From assembly GCF_000015265.1 (NCBI RefSeq), contig NC_008699.1, positions 1,860,001 through 1,924,000 on the forward strand: a stretch of 64,000 nucleotides of DNA. Reading direction: 5' to 3'. The notes beneath the pieces are model-generated. The model did no database searches. It had not been told where the DNA came from and saw only the letters and a program-made list of their open reading frames with translations. Within the stretch, counting starts at the first letter, position 1, and the number at the start of each line of letters is the position of its first letter. Origin of the DNA: Nocardioides sp. JS614 (GTDB lineage: Bacteria > Actinomycetota > Actinomycetes > Propionibacteriales > Nocardioidaceae). A program made the position numbers and the translations under genes. Below, piece after piece: positions 49,823 to 57,727 of this stretch.

Positions 49823-51013
49823 ATGTCCGGTTCTGTCATCGTCGCGGGGGCACGGACCCCCATCGGACGCCTGCTCGGCGGGCTCAAGGGGCTCTCCGCG
49901 GCCGACCTCGGCGGCGTCGCCATCAAGGCCGCGCTCGAGAAGGCCGGCGTCACCGGCGACCAGGTCGAGTACGTGATCATGGGTCACGTGATCCAGGCCG
50001 GGGCCGGCCAGATCACCGCCCGTCAGGCCTCGGTCAAGGGCGGCATCCCGATGAACGTTCCCGCCATCACGATCAACAAGGTGTGCCTGTCCGGCATGAA
50101 CGCGATCGCGCTCGCCGACCAGCTGATCCGGGCCGGCGAGCACGAGATCGTCGTCGCGGGCGGCATGGAGTCCATGACGCAGGCGCCGCACCTGCTCCCC
50201 AAGTCCCGTGAGGGCTTCAAGTACGGCGACACCGCCCTGGTCGACTCGATGGCCTACGACGCCCTCTACGACCAGTTCACCGACCAGCCGATGGGCACGC
50301 TGACCGAGGCCTGCAACACGGGGGCCCGCGAGCTGACCCGCGAGGAGCAGGACGCGTTCTCGGCGCGCTCCCACCAGCTCGCCGCTGCCGCGTGGAAGAA
50401 CGGCGTCTTCGACGACGAGGTGGTCCCGGTCGAGATCCCGCAGCGCAAGGGCGATCCGGTCGTGATCGCGAACGACGAGGGGATCCGCGGCGACACCACG
50501 GCGGAGTCGCTCGGCAAGCTGCGCCCGGCGTTCAGCAAGGACGGCACGATCACCGCCGGCTCCTCCTCGCAGATCTCCGACGGCGCCTGCGCCGTGGTCG
50601 TGATGAGCAAGGCCAAGGCCGAGGAGCTGGGCCTCACCTGGCTCGCCGAGATCGGCGCCTCCGGTCAGGTCGCGGGCCCGGACTCCAGCCTGCAGAGCCA
50701 GCCGGCCAACGCGATCAAGAAGGCCGTCGCCAAGGAGGGCATCTCCGTGGCGGACCTGGACCTGGTCGAGCTGAACGAGGCCTTCGCGGCCGTCGGGATC
50801 GTGTCCGCCCGCGAGCTCGGGATCCCCGAGGAGCAGGTCAACGTGAACGGTGGGGCGATCGCGCTGGGTCACCCTGTCGGCATGTCGGGCGCCCGGATCG
50901 TGCTGCACCTCGCGCTCGAGCTCAAGCGCCGCGGTGGCGGGGTCGGCGCGGCCGCCCTGTGCGGCGGCGGCGGGCAGGGCGACGCCCTGATCGTGCGTGT
51001 CCCGAAGAGCTGA
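49823..51013 (+). CDS. Acetyl-CoA acetyltransferase (thiolase)
   Basis: Condenses two acetyl-CoA to acetoacetyl-CoA or cleaves it. The 396-residue protein has the acyl-binding Cys88 (NKVCLSGMNA), His350 in GHPVGMSGARI and the final Cys in ALCGGGGQGD. GGAGG precedes the ATG. It overlaps meaB by 17 bases. With the 3-hydroxyacyl-CoA dehydrogenase and ccr it would supply C4 units to the ethylmalonyl-CoA pathway. Confidence 0.93.
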   Translation: MSGSVIVAGARTPIGRLLGGLKGLSAADLGGVAIKAALEKAGVTGDQVEYVIMGHVIQAGAGQITARQASVKGGIPMNVPAITINKVCLSGMNAIALADQLIRAGEHEIVVAGGMESMTQAPHLLPKSREGFKYGDTALVDSMAYDALYDQFTDQPMGTLTEACNTGARELTREEQDAFSARSHQLAAAAWKNGVFDDEVVPVEIPQRKGDPVVIANDEGIRGDTTAESLGKLRPAFSKDGTITAGSSSQISDGACAVVVMSKAKAEELGLTWLAEIGASGQVAGPDSSLQSQPANAIKKAVAKEGISVADLDLVELNEAFAAVGIVSARELGIPEEQVNVNGGAIALGHPVGMSGARIVLHLALELKRRGGGVGAAALCGGGGQGDALIVRVPKS

Positions 51014-51968
51014 CGACGCCGGCGCCGTCCCGGGCCTCGTCGAGCGCGCCCGCGCCGGCGAGGCCCGGGCGGTCGCCCGGCTGATCTCGCTCGTCGAGGA
51101 CGAGTCTCCGCTGCTGCGCGAGGTGATGGCGGCGCTCGCGCCCCACACCGGGCACGCCCAGGTCATCGGCATCACCGGCTCCCCGGGTGTCGGCAAGTCG
51201 ACCTCGACCAGCGCGCTGGTCGCCGAGCTGCGCCGCGCCGACAAGCGGGTCGGCGTACTGGCGGTGGACCCGTCCTCGCCGTTCTCCGGCGGCGCGCTCC
51301 TCGGCGACCGGGTCCGGATGCAGGACCACGCGCTGGACCGCGACGTCTACATCCGGTCGATGGCCTCGCGCGGGCACCTCGGCGGCCTCGCCTGGAGCAC
51401 CCCGCAGGCGCTGCGGGTCCTCGACGCCGCCGGCTGCGACGTGGTGCTCGTCGAGACCGTCGGCGTCGGCCAGAGCGAGGTCGAGATCGCGGGCCTCGCC
51501 GACACCACGATGGTGCTGCTCGCGCCCGGGATGGGCGACGGCATCCAGGCCGCGAAGGCCGGCATCCTCGAGATCGGCGACCTGTACGTCGTCAACAAGG
51601 CCGACCGCGACGGTGCCGACCAGGTGCGCCGTGACCTGCGCTCGATGCTGGCGCTCGCCGACCGGCCGGAGGGGGCGTGGAAGCCGCCGATCGTCAAGAC
51701 CGTCGCCCACCGCGGCGAGGGGCTCGACGAGGTCGCGGCCGAGATCGACCGGCATCGGGAGTGGCTGGAGTCCAGCGGCGAGCTGGAGCGGCGCCGTCGG
51801 CGCCGGGCCCGCGACGAGATCGAGGCGATCGCGGTGACGGCGCTGCGACAGCGGTGGGGCGACGTGCACGGGCGCTCCGAGCTCGACGACCTGGCGGCCG
51901 CGGTGGTCGCCGGCGAGACCGACCCGTACGCCGCGGCCGACGAGCTGCTGGGCACGCTCACCGACTGA
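50997..51968 (+). CDS. meaB: MeaB-type G-protein chaperone of B12-dependent mutases
   Basis: A GTPase that loads adenosylcobalamin into, and protects, methylmalonyl-CoA-type mutases. The 323-residue product has the P loop GITGSPGVGKSTST, switch region DPSSPFSGGALLGDR, ETVGVGQSEVE and NKADRDGAD (guanine specificity). It starts with GTG inside the thiolase gene end. Its nearby clients are the mutase at 53.5 kb and MeaA at 21 kb. Confidence 0.94.
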   Translation: MSRRADDAGAVPGLVERARAGEARAVARLISLVEDESPLLREVMAALAPHTGHAQVIGITGSPGVGKSTSTSALVAELRRADKRVGVLAVDPSSPFSGGALLGDRVRMQDHALDRDVYIRSMASRGHLGGLAWSTPQALRVLDAAGCDVVLVETVGVGQSEVEIAGLADTTMVLLAPGMGDGIQAAKAGILEIGDLYVVNKADRDGADQVRRDLRSMLALADRPEGAWKPPIVKTVAHRGEGLDEVAAEIDRHREWLESSGELERRRRRRARDEIEAIAVTALRQRWGDVHGRSELDDLAAAVVAGETDPYAAADELLGTLTD

Positions 51969-52006
51969 CCGGCAGCTCCACGACCGGCCAGGGCTCGCAC
52001 CGAGAT

Positions 52007-52020
52007 CCGGTCTAGACCGG
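52007..52020. promoter_or_regulatory. Perfect 14-bp palindrome
   Basis: CCGGTCTAGACCGG lies between meaB and the next small gene. It could be an operator for that gene or a weak hairpin at the end of meaB. No T tract follows. Confidence 0.4.
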
Positions 52021-52110
52021 CGCGCCTGCGTGCATCTCGCGCCGACGCTCGGTAGACACGACCCGGTCAACGCCGTGACTCCGGGTGTCACCGAGATGGA
52101 GCGCTTCCCC

Positions 52111-52275
52111 ATGCGAAAAGCCGTCCTCGTCCTGCTCGCCGTGTTCGGTGTCTTCTGGATGGTCACCGACCCGCACGGGCTCGCGCAGTCCGCCCAGACC
52201 GCCGGCGGTCACGGCGCGGCACTCACCGGAGACTTCTTCACCGCGCTGATCACGTTCGTGCGAGACCTGGAGTAG
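52111..52275 (+). CDS. Small membrane-anchored protein
   Basis: About 54 residues starting MRKAVLVLLAVFGVFWMVTDP: one N-terminal hydrophobic helix (signal or anchor) and a short polar tail. GGAG is nine bases before the chosen ATG; an ATG five codons upstream and another further back are possible. Function unknown. It ends five bases before the PH-domain protein gene and is probably in the same operon. Confidence 0.6.
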   Translation: MRKAVLVLLAVFGVFWMVTDPHGLAQSAQTAGGHGAALTGDFFTALITFVRDLE

Positions 52276-52280
52276 CGCGG

Positions 52281-52793
52281 GTGCCGCGCTGGGTGGACCC
52301 CGACATCGCCCGGCACCTGCTGCGCGAGGAGGGCGAGGTCATCGTCGACGAGGTCCGGCACCACTGGTGCGCGTTCGTGCGGCCGATGGCTGAGGTCGCG
52401 GTCGCGGTGTGGCTGCTCGCGGTCATGGGTGTGGTGCCGCTGGCCGTCGCGTGGGTGCCGGAGCTGCTCTCGTTCGGGCTCTTCGGGCACGCGGCCTGGT
52501 TGGCGTTGCGCGAGCACCGGGACCGGTTCGTGATCACCAACATGCGGGTGTTCCGCGTGCACGGCGTGCTCGGCCAGAGCCTCGCCACGATGCCGCTGAG
52601 CCGGATCCTCGACATCACGGTGCGGCGGCCGATGCTCGGGCGACTGCTCGGGTACGGGCACTTCTGCTTCGAGTCCGCCGCCCAGAAGCAGGGCATCCGC
52701 GACATCCGCTACGTGTCCCGCCCCTACGCCCGCGACCTCGCCATCCAGCGGGTCGTGCAGCGTGCGGGGCTGCGCGGCGGCCGGGTCAACTGA
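52281..52793 (+). CDS. Bacterial PH-domain (DUF304) membrane protein
   Basis: A 170-residue protein: an N-terminal basic segment, two hydrophobic helices (about residues 37-72) and a bPH2/DUF304 domain with RDRFVITNMRVFRVHGVLGQ and PLSRILDITVRRP. Such proteins are found near membranes; function is poorly known. It starts with GTG right behind the small membrane protein gene. Confidence 0.75.
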   Translation: MPRWVDPDIARHLLREEGEVIVDEVRHHWCAFVRPMAEVAVAVWLLAVMGVVPLAVAWVPELLSFGLFGHAAWLALREHRDRFVITNMRVFRVHGVLGQSLATMPLSRILDITVRRPMLGRLLGYGHFCFESAAQKQGIRDIRYVSRPYARDLAIQRVVQRAGLRGGRVN

Positions 52794-52863
52794 CGCCGAG
52801 CCGGGCGCGCCGCTCGGCCTCGGGATCGCCAGGGCGCGGAACCACGACGAGTAGGGTCCGGTC

Positions 52864-53352
52864 GTGGCCCTTCCCTTCGACCCCATCGACGAGGCCGCCC
52901 GACAGTGGGGCACGCACTGGGACCGGGTGCCCGCGATGCACGCGGTCACCTCGCTGATGCGGGTCCAACAGCTGGTCATCGGGCGCCTCGACGCCCTCTT
53001 GAAGCCGCACGGCCTGACCTTCGCCCGCTACGAGGCGCTGGTGCTGCTCGTCTTCTCCTCCCGGGGCGCGCTTCCGCTGGGCAAGATGGGCGAGCGGCTG
53101 CAGGTGCACCCGACCTCGGTGACCTCGATCGTGCGGCGGCTCGAGGCCGCGGGTCTCGTCGTACGCCGCGCACACCCGGAAGACGGGCGCGCCGTGCTCG
53201 CCGAGATCACGCCCGAGGGCCGGGCCCTGGTCGAGGCCGCCACCGCGGACCTGCTCGGCGCCGACTTCGCCCTCGGCGCGCTCTCCGAGGCCCAGCTCGG
53301 CCAGCTCTCCGAGCTGCTCCGCCCGGTGCGCCGGGAAGCCGGGGACTTCTGA
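52864..53352 (+). CDS. MarR-family transcriptional regulator
   Basis: A 162-residue winged-helix regulator. The recognition region is LGKMGERLQVHPTSVTSIVRRLEAAGLV followed by the wing RRAHPEDGRAVLAEITPEG. MarR proteins bind palindromic operators and are released by small ligands such as CoA thioesters or acids. It lies directly before the mutase gene, whose promoter has a perfect 18-bp palindrome, so it is the most likely controller of that gene. It starts with GTG. Confidence 0.88.
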   Translation: MALPFDPIDEAARQWGTHWDRVPAMHAVTSLMRVQQLVIGRLDALLKPHGLTFARYEALVLLVFSSRGALPLGKMGERLQVHPTSVTSIVRRLEAAGLVVRRAHPEDGRAVLAEITPEGRALVEAATADLLGADFALGALSEAQLGQLSELLRPVRREAGDF

Positions 53353-53389
53353 GGTCTTTGGTCCGGTCGTGGTCCGCTGAGCGTGCCGG

Positions 53390-53479
53390 CGGTTTCCCCG
53401 GTTCACCGGGGAAACCGGAACTTATCGGCCGAAGTTTCGGCCCAACAGTGGCAACTTCCCCGGCTAACCGGGGAAACCG
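53390..53479. repeat. 90-bp three-palindrome element, copy 2
   Basis: Same design as the element near 32.4 kb. First palindrome: CGGTTTCCCCGGT and its complement, perfect, two-base loop (53390-53417). Middle: GGCCGAA-GT-TTCGGCC (53427-53442). Third: CCCCGG...CCGGGG (53458-53473). It lies between the MarR gene and the mutase promoter. It aligns to copy 1 over all 90 bases without gaps; about 15 bases differ, many in the middle hairpin. Confidence 0.85.
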
Positions 53480-53493
53480 ATGGCGGCGCCCGC

Positions 53494-53522
53494 TTGGCGC
53501 ATTTACTAGGACGTCCTAGTAT
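53494..53522 (+). promoter_or_regulatory. Mutase promoter with perfect 18-bp operator
   Basis: TTGGCG (53494-53499), a 17-bp spacer and TAGTAT (53517-53522) place the transcription start at about the ATG (53529), so the message is probably leaderless. TACTAGGACGTCCTAGTA (53504-53521) is a perfect palindrome covering the spacer and -10 box, an ideal position for a repressor. The MarR gene next door is the obvious candidate. Confidence 0.7.
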
Positions 53523-53528
53523 TTCTCC

Positions 53529-55217
53529 ATGACCGAGAGCGCACGTTCCCGCTGGCAGGCCAGGTACGACGCGGCGCGCACCCGCGACGCCGACTTCACG
53601 ACCCTGAGCGGGCTGGAGGTGGCGCCGGCGTACGGCACGGACGACTCCGAGTGGCCGGGCGCGTTCCCTTACACCCGCGGGCTGTACCCGACCGGCTACC
53701 GCGGCCGTACCTGGACGATCCGCCAGTTCGCCGGCTTCGGCAACGCGCGCCAGACCAACGAGCGCTACCGGATGATCCTGGGCCGCGGCGGCGGCGGGCT
53801 CAGCGTGGCCTTCGACATGCCGACCCTGATGGGCCGCGACTCCGACGACCCGCGCTCGCTCGGCGAGGTCGGCCACTGCGGCGTCGCGGTCGACTCCGCC
53901 GCCGACATGGAGGTCCTCTTCGACGGCATCGACCTGGGCGACGTCACGACCTCGATGACGATCAGCGGGCCGGCCGTGCCGGTGTTCTGCATGATGCTGG
54001 TCGCGGCGGAGCGCGCCGGCGTCGACACCAGCGTCCTCAACGGCACCCTGCAGACCGACATCTTCAAGGAGTACATCGCCCAGAAGGAGTGGATCTTCGG
54101 GCCCGAGCCGCACCTGAAGCTGATCGGCGACCTGATGGAGTACTGCGCGGAGAAGATCCCCGCCTACAAGCCGCTCTCGGTCTCCGGCTACCACATCCGC
54201 GAGGCCGGCTCGACGGCCGCGCAGGAGCTGGCGTTCACCCTCGCCGACGGGTTCGGGTACGTCGAGCTGGGGCTCTCCCGCGGCCTCGACGTCGACGTGT
54301 TCGCGCCGGGCCTGTCGTTCTTCTTCGACGCCCACGTGGACTTCTTCGAGGAGATCGCCAAGTTCCGCGCCGCGCGCCGGATCTGGGCCCGCTGGATGCG
54401 CGACGTGTACGGGGCCACCACGGAGAAGGCGCAGTGGCTCCGGTTCCACACCCAGACCGCCGGGGTGTCGCTGACCGCGCAACAGCCCTACAACAACGTC
54501 GTACGCACGGGCATCGAGGCGCTCTCCGCCGTGCTCGGCGGCACCAACTCGCTGCACACCAACGCGCTCGACGAGACACTCGCGCTGCCGAGCGAGCAGG
54601 CCGCCGAGATCGCGCTGCGCACCCAGCAGGTGATCATGGAGGAGACCGGCGTCGTCAACGTCGCGGACCCGCTCGGCGGCTCGTGGTACGTCGAGGCGCT
54701 CACCGACCGGCTCGAGGAGGAGGCGGTCGCGATCTTCGACAAGATCCTCGCGATGGGCGGCTCCGCGCTGACCTCCGACCAGCCCGAGGCGCTCGCCGCC
54801 GCGGTGCGCCGCGGGGAGAACCCGATCACCCGCGGCCTGCTGCGTGGCATCGAGGAGGGCTGGTTCATGTCGGAGATCGCCGAGGCCGCCTTCCAGTACC
54901 AGACCGCGCTGGAGAAGGGCGACAAGCGGATCGTCGGGGTGAACTGCCACGAGGAGTCGGTGACCCACGACCTGGAGATCCTGCGCGTCTCGCACGAGGT
55001 CGAGGTCGAGCAGGTCCGCGAGCTCGACGTACGTCGCCAGGGGCGCGACGACGCGGCCGTGCAGGCCGCGCTGGCCCGGATGGTCGAGGCGGCCCGCGCG
55101 GACGAGAACCTGATCGAGCCGATGCTCGACGCGGTGCGTGCGGAGGCGACCCTGGGCGAGATCTGCGACGCACTGCGCGCCGAGTGGGGGGAGTACCGCG
55201 AACCCGCCCGGTTCTGA
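53529..55217 (+). CDS. Acyl-CoA mutase large subunit, isobutyryl-CoA-mutase-like
   Basis: A 562-residue TIM-barrel subunit of the methylmalonyl-CoA mutase family without a B12-binding domain, so it needs a separate small subunit that is not in this window. The His of the active site is His222 (SGYHIREAG). Two residues that set substrate choice differ from methylmalonyl-CoA mutase: Phe67 (RQFAGF) replaces Tyr89 and Gln185 (EYIAQK) replaces Arg207; the equivalents in isobutyryl-CoA mutase are also Phe and Gln. The arginine for the carboxylate is thus absent. The likely reaction is isobutyryl-CoA to n-butyryl-CoA, inferred from these residues. Expression is probably tied to the MarR operator at -10. 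Confidence 0.85.
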   Translation: MTESARSRWQARYDAARTRDADFTTLSGLEVAPAYGTDDSEWPGAFPYTRGLYPTGYRGRTWTIRQFAGFGNARQTNERYRMILGRGGGGLSVAFDMPTLMGRDSDDPRSLGEVGHCGVAVDSAADMEVLFDGIDLGDVTTSMTISGPAVPVFCMMLVAAERAGVDTSVLNGTLQTDIFKEYIAQKEWIFGPEPHLKLIGDLMEYCAEKIPAYKPLSVSGYHIREAGSTAAQELAFTLADGFGYVELGLSRGLDVDVFAPGLSFFFDAHVDFFEEIAKFRAARRIWARWMRDVYGATTEKAQWLRFHTQTAGVSLTAQQPYNNVVRTGIEALSAVLGGTNSLHTNALDETLALPSEQAAEIALRTQQVIMEETGVVNVADPLGGSWYVEALTDRLEEEAVAIFDKILAMGGSALTSDQPEALAAAVRRGENPITRGLLRGIEEGWFMSEIAEAAFQYQTALEKGDKRIVGVNCHEESVTHDLEILRVSHEVEVEQVRELDVRRQGRDDAAVQAALARMVEAARADENLIEPMLDAVRAEATLGEICDALRAEWGEYREPARF

Positions 55218-55307
55218 CGGCGCGCGGCGATCCCGAGACCGTCGGCCCGACGGTGCAGGACTTCCGGCCCGGGTGACGCGCTCGGACGCTCTGGTGGAAT
55301 CGGAGGC

Positions 55308-56516
55308 GTGGATCTCGCCCGCGCACTCGCGTCCTTGCCCGCCAACCCGCGGATCGTCATCACCGGCAACCACGCCACGCCCTGGCACACGCTGAAGCTC
55401 GTCGACGACGCGCTGGACGACTACCGCCTCTGGACGCTCAACGGCCAGCCCGGCCTGCCCGACCGGGAGGGCGTGGTGCTCGAGACGTCGTTCGTCGGGC
55501 CGGCCCAGCGGCGCAACCCGCGGCTGAGCTACGTGCCCTCGCGGCTGTCGATGGTGCCATCTCTGTTCGGCAAGCAGCTGCCTCCCGACGCGGTGGTCCT
55601 GCACACGACCCGGCCGCGGGACGGCAAGCTCTCCCTCGGCGTCGAGGTGAACGTGCTCCCGGCGGCGATCGAGGCGGTACGCCGCAACGGCGGCGTCGTG
55701 ATCGCCCAGGTCAACGACAACATGCCGTGGACGTTCGGGGACGCGCTGATCGACCTCGACCTGGTCGACGTGCTGGTCGACGGGGACGAGCCGATGCCGG
55801 TCGCGCCGGTCTCCTCGATCGACGCGGCCTCCGCGAAGATCGGCGAGCTGGTCGCCGCCCGGGTCTCCGACGGCTCGACGCTCCAGGCCGGCATCGGTGC
55901 GGTTCCCGATGCGACCATGCACGGGCTCACCGACCGCTCCGGGTTGCGGGTCTGGACCGAGATGTTCTCCGACAGCGTGCTGGCCCTGGAGAAGGTCGGG
56001 GCCCTGGACCGCAACATCCCGATCTCCGCGTCCTTCCTGTTCGGCTCGCCCGAGCTGCTCGAGTGGGTCGACGGCAACGAGCGGGTCGAGATGGTCCGCA
56101 CCGAGGTCACCAACAGCCCGGCCCGGATCGCGCGGAACCCCAAGATGGTCAGCGTCAACACCGCGCTCCAGGTCGACCTGTTCGGCCAGGCCAACGCCTC
56201 GCGGATCAACGCGCGCATCCACTCCGGCTTCGGCGGCCAGACCGACTTCATCGTCGGCGCGATGCACAGCGCCGGCGGGCAGGCGTTCATCGCGCTGCGC
56301 TCCTGGCACCCGAAGGCCGACTGCTCGACGGTCGTGCCGATGGTCGACGAGCCGATCACCTCGTTCCAGATGAGCGCGATCGTCACCGAGCAGGGCCTGG
56401 CCACGGTGTTCGGCAACGACCAGCGCGAGCAGGCTCGCCAGATCATCGAGCACGCCGCCCACCCCAGCGTCCGTGAGGAGCTGCGCGAGGAGGCCGTCGC
56501 CCTCGGTCTGGCCTGA
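55308..56516 (+). CDS. Acetyl-CoA hydrolase/CoA-transferase family protein
   Basis: A 402-residue class I CoA transferase. The catalytic Glu is in the VWTEMFSDSV motif and GFGGQTDFIVGA is the conserved CoA-binding loop. Related proteins are acetate:succinyl-CoA or 4-hydroxybutyrate CoA-transferases and acetyl-CoA hydrolases. It lies 90 bases downstream of the mutase gene and may balance CoA-ester pools for it. Start is GTG. Confidence 0.85.
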   Translation: MDLARALASLPANPRIVITGNHATPWHTLKLVDDALDDYRLWTLNGQPGLPDREGVVLETSFVGPAQRRNPRLSYVPSRLSMVPSLFGKQLPPDAVVLHTTRPRDGKLSLGVEVNVLPAAIEAVRRNGGVVIAQVNDNMPWTFGDALIDLDLVDVLVDGDEPMPVAPVSSIDAASAKIGELVAARVSDGSTLQAGIGAVPDATMHGLTDRSGLRVWTEMFSDSVLALEKVGALDRNIPISASFLFGSPELLEWVDGNERVEMVRTEVTNSPARIARNPKMVSVNTALQVDLFGQANASRINARIHSGFGGQTDFIVGAMHSAGGQAFIALRSWHPKADCSTVVPMVDEPITSFQMSAIVTEQGLATVFGNDQREQARQIIEHAAHPSVREELREEAVALGLA

Positions 56517-56584
56517 GCCCCGGCGCACCTGCCGCCCCGGGCCTCCGGTGAGGCCACGCCCGGCTCCTCCCTAGGATGGAGCCC

Positions 56585-57529
56585 ATGACGCAGCAGCCGT
56601 TCTCGCGCCCTGGGGCGTTCGACCTCTCCGGCCTCAAGGGCCCGGCGACGCCCGCGCCCGGAGCACCCGGCGGAGCACCCGACGGAGCGCCCGTCGGTGG
56701 TTCGTCGTACGCCGTGCAGGTGAGCGAGCAGAACTTCCAGTCCACCATCGAGGCGTCCACGACGGCACCGGTGCTGCTGGTGTTCTACTCGCCCGGCCGG
56801 ATGCCCGAGAGCGCCCAGCTCGCCACGGACCTCGCGACGCTGTCCAGCGAGTTCGAGGGCCGGTTCCTGGCCGGTCTGGTCGACATCGACGCCGTGCCGG
56901 CGATCGCCCAGGCGATGCAGATCCCGTCGGTGCCGCTGGTGGTGGCGGTGCTGGACGGCCGCCCGGCGCCGCTCTTCCAGGACGTGTTGCCGCTCGAGGA
57001 GCTGCGCGCCGCGCTGACCCAGGTGATGCAGCAGCTGACCGTCAACGGCGTCGCGGGTCGGCACCAGCCGCGGCACGCAGCTGCGGCCGAGGGCGCCGAG
57101 GGCGACGAGCCGGCCGTCGACCCGCGCTATGCCGCCGCCCAGGAGGCGCTCGGCGCGGGCGACATCGGCGCAGCGGTCGCGGAGTACCAGCGCCTCGTCG
57201 ACGCCAACCCCGCCGATACCGAGGCGGTCGCCGGCCTCGCGATGGCCACCGTCCTCCAGCGCACCCAGGGCGTCGATCTCAACGCCGCGCGTGCGGCGGC
57301 GGCCGCGGCGCCCGACGACGTCGACGCGCAGACGATGGTCGCCGACCTCGACCTGCTCGGTGGGCACGTCGAGGACGCGTTCAACCGGCTGGTGGATCTG
57401 GTCCGGCGCACGGCCGGCGACGACCGCGATCGTGCTCGCGAGCACCTGATCGGCCTGTTCGGCGCGGTCGGCAACGGGGACCCGCGGGTGCTCAAGGCCC
57501 GCCAGAACCTGGCTTCCGCCCTGTTCTGA
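56585..57529 (+). CDS. Thioredoxin-like TPR protein without CXXC (CnoX/YbbN type)
   Basis: A 314-residue protein. After a Pro/Ala/Gly-rich head comes a thioredoxin fold (residues 42-150), where the active-site WCxxC is replaced by SPGRMPES, so it cannot do disulfide exchange. The second half carries TPR-like helices (RYAAAQEALGAGDIGAAVAEYQRL). This is the layout of the CnoX co-chaperone family, which helps proteins under stress. ATG 56585 is chosen with GGAG upstream. A hairpin follows. Confidence 0.85.
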   Translation: MTQQPFSRPGAFDLSGLKGPATPAPGAPGGAPDGAPVGGSSYAVQVSEQNFQSTIEASTTAPVLLVFYSPGRMPESAQLATDLATLSSEFEGRFLAGLVDIDAVPAIAQAMQIPSVPLVVAVLDGRPAPLFQDVLPLEELRAALTQVMQQLTVNGVAGRHQPRHAAAAEGAEGDEPAVDPRYAAAQEALGAGDIGAAVAEYQRLVDANPADTEAVAGLAMATVLQRTQGVDLNAARAAAAAAPDDVDAQTMVADLDLLGGHVEDAFNRLVDLVRRTAGDDRDRAREHLIGLFGAVGNGDPRVLKARQNLASALF

Positions 57530-57533
57530 GCTG

Positions 57534-57559
57534 CCCAGCCTGAGCTTGCGAAGGCTGGG
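57534..57559 (+). terminator. Hairpin after the thioredoxin-like gene
   Basis: CCCAGCC (57534-57540) pairs with GGCTGGG (57553-57559) just past the stop codon. Rest of the gap to the NUDIX gene holds repeats only. Confidence 0.5.
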
Positions 57560-57568
57560 AATCGGCAG

Positions 57569-57601
57569 CTCGATACGCTCGCTGGCGCTCGCTACTCGAC
57601 C
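57569..57601. repeat. Extragenic repeat unit with GCTACTCGACC end
   Basis: GCTCGATACGCTCGCT is followed by GGC and another GCTCGCT, then ACTCGACC. It is the intergenic counterpart of the segment found inside prmC (same GCTACTCGACCA end). Extragenic repeats of this type are common in Nocardioides-like genomes. Confidence 0.6.
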
Positions 57602-57631
57602 AACATCGGCGAGGTGGTGCGGTTGGCCGCG

Positions 57632-57718
57632 AGTTTCATCGGCCGGCCGACAAGACTCGTGCCTGGACGATAAGGCTTCATCGTCCAAGCGAGAGGTTCA
57701 TCGGCCGGCCGATGAAAC
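57632..57718. repeat. 87-bp three-palindrome element of a second family
   Basis: A palindrome with TTCATCGGCCGGCCGA (57635-57650, partial), a middle hairpin CTCG...TGGACGAT-loop-ATCGTCCA...CGAG (57656-57693), and a perfect palindrome TTCATCGGCCGGCCGATGAA (57697-57716). Its sequence is unrelated to the two 90-bp elements, but length and A-B-A layout agree. Confidence 0.75.
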
Positions 57719-57727
57719 TGGCCACGC

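Noticed and set aside
53403..56528. 1041-codon minus-strand open frame opposite the mutase and CoA transferase
   Set aside because: It is a shadow of two real genes; no start signal or protein-like composition. Its C-terminal part also runs through the 90-bp repeat.
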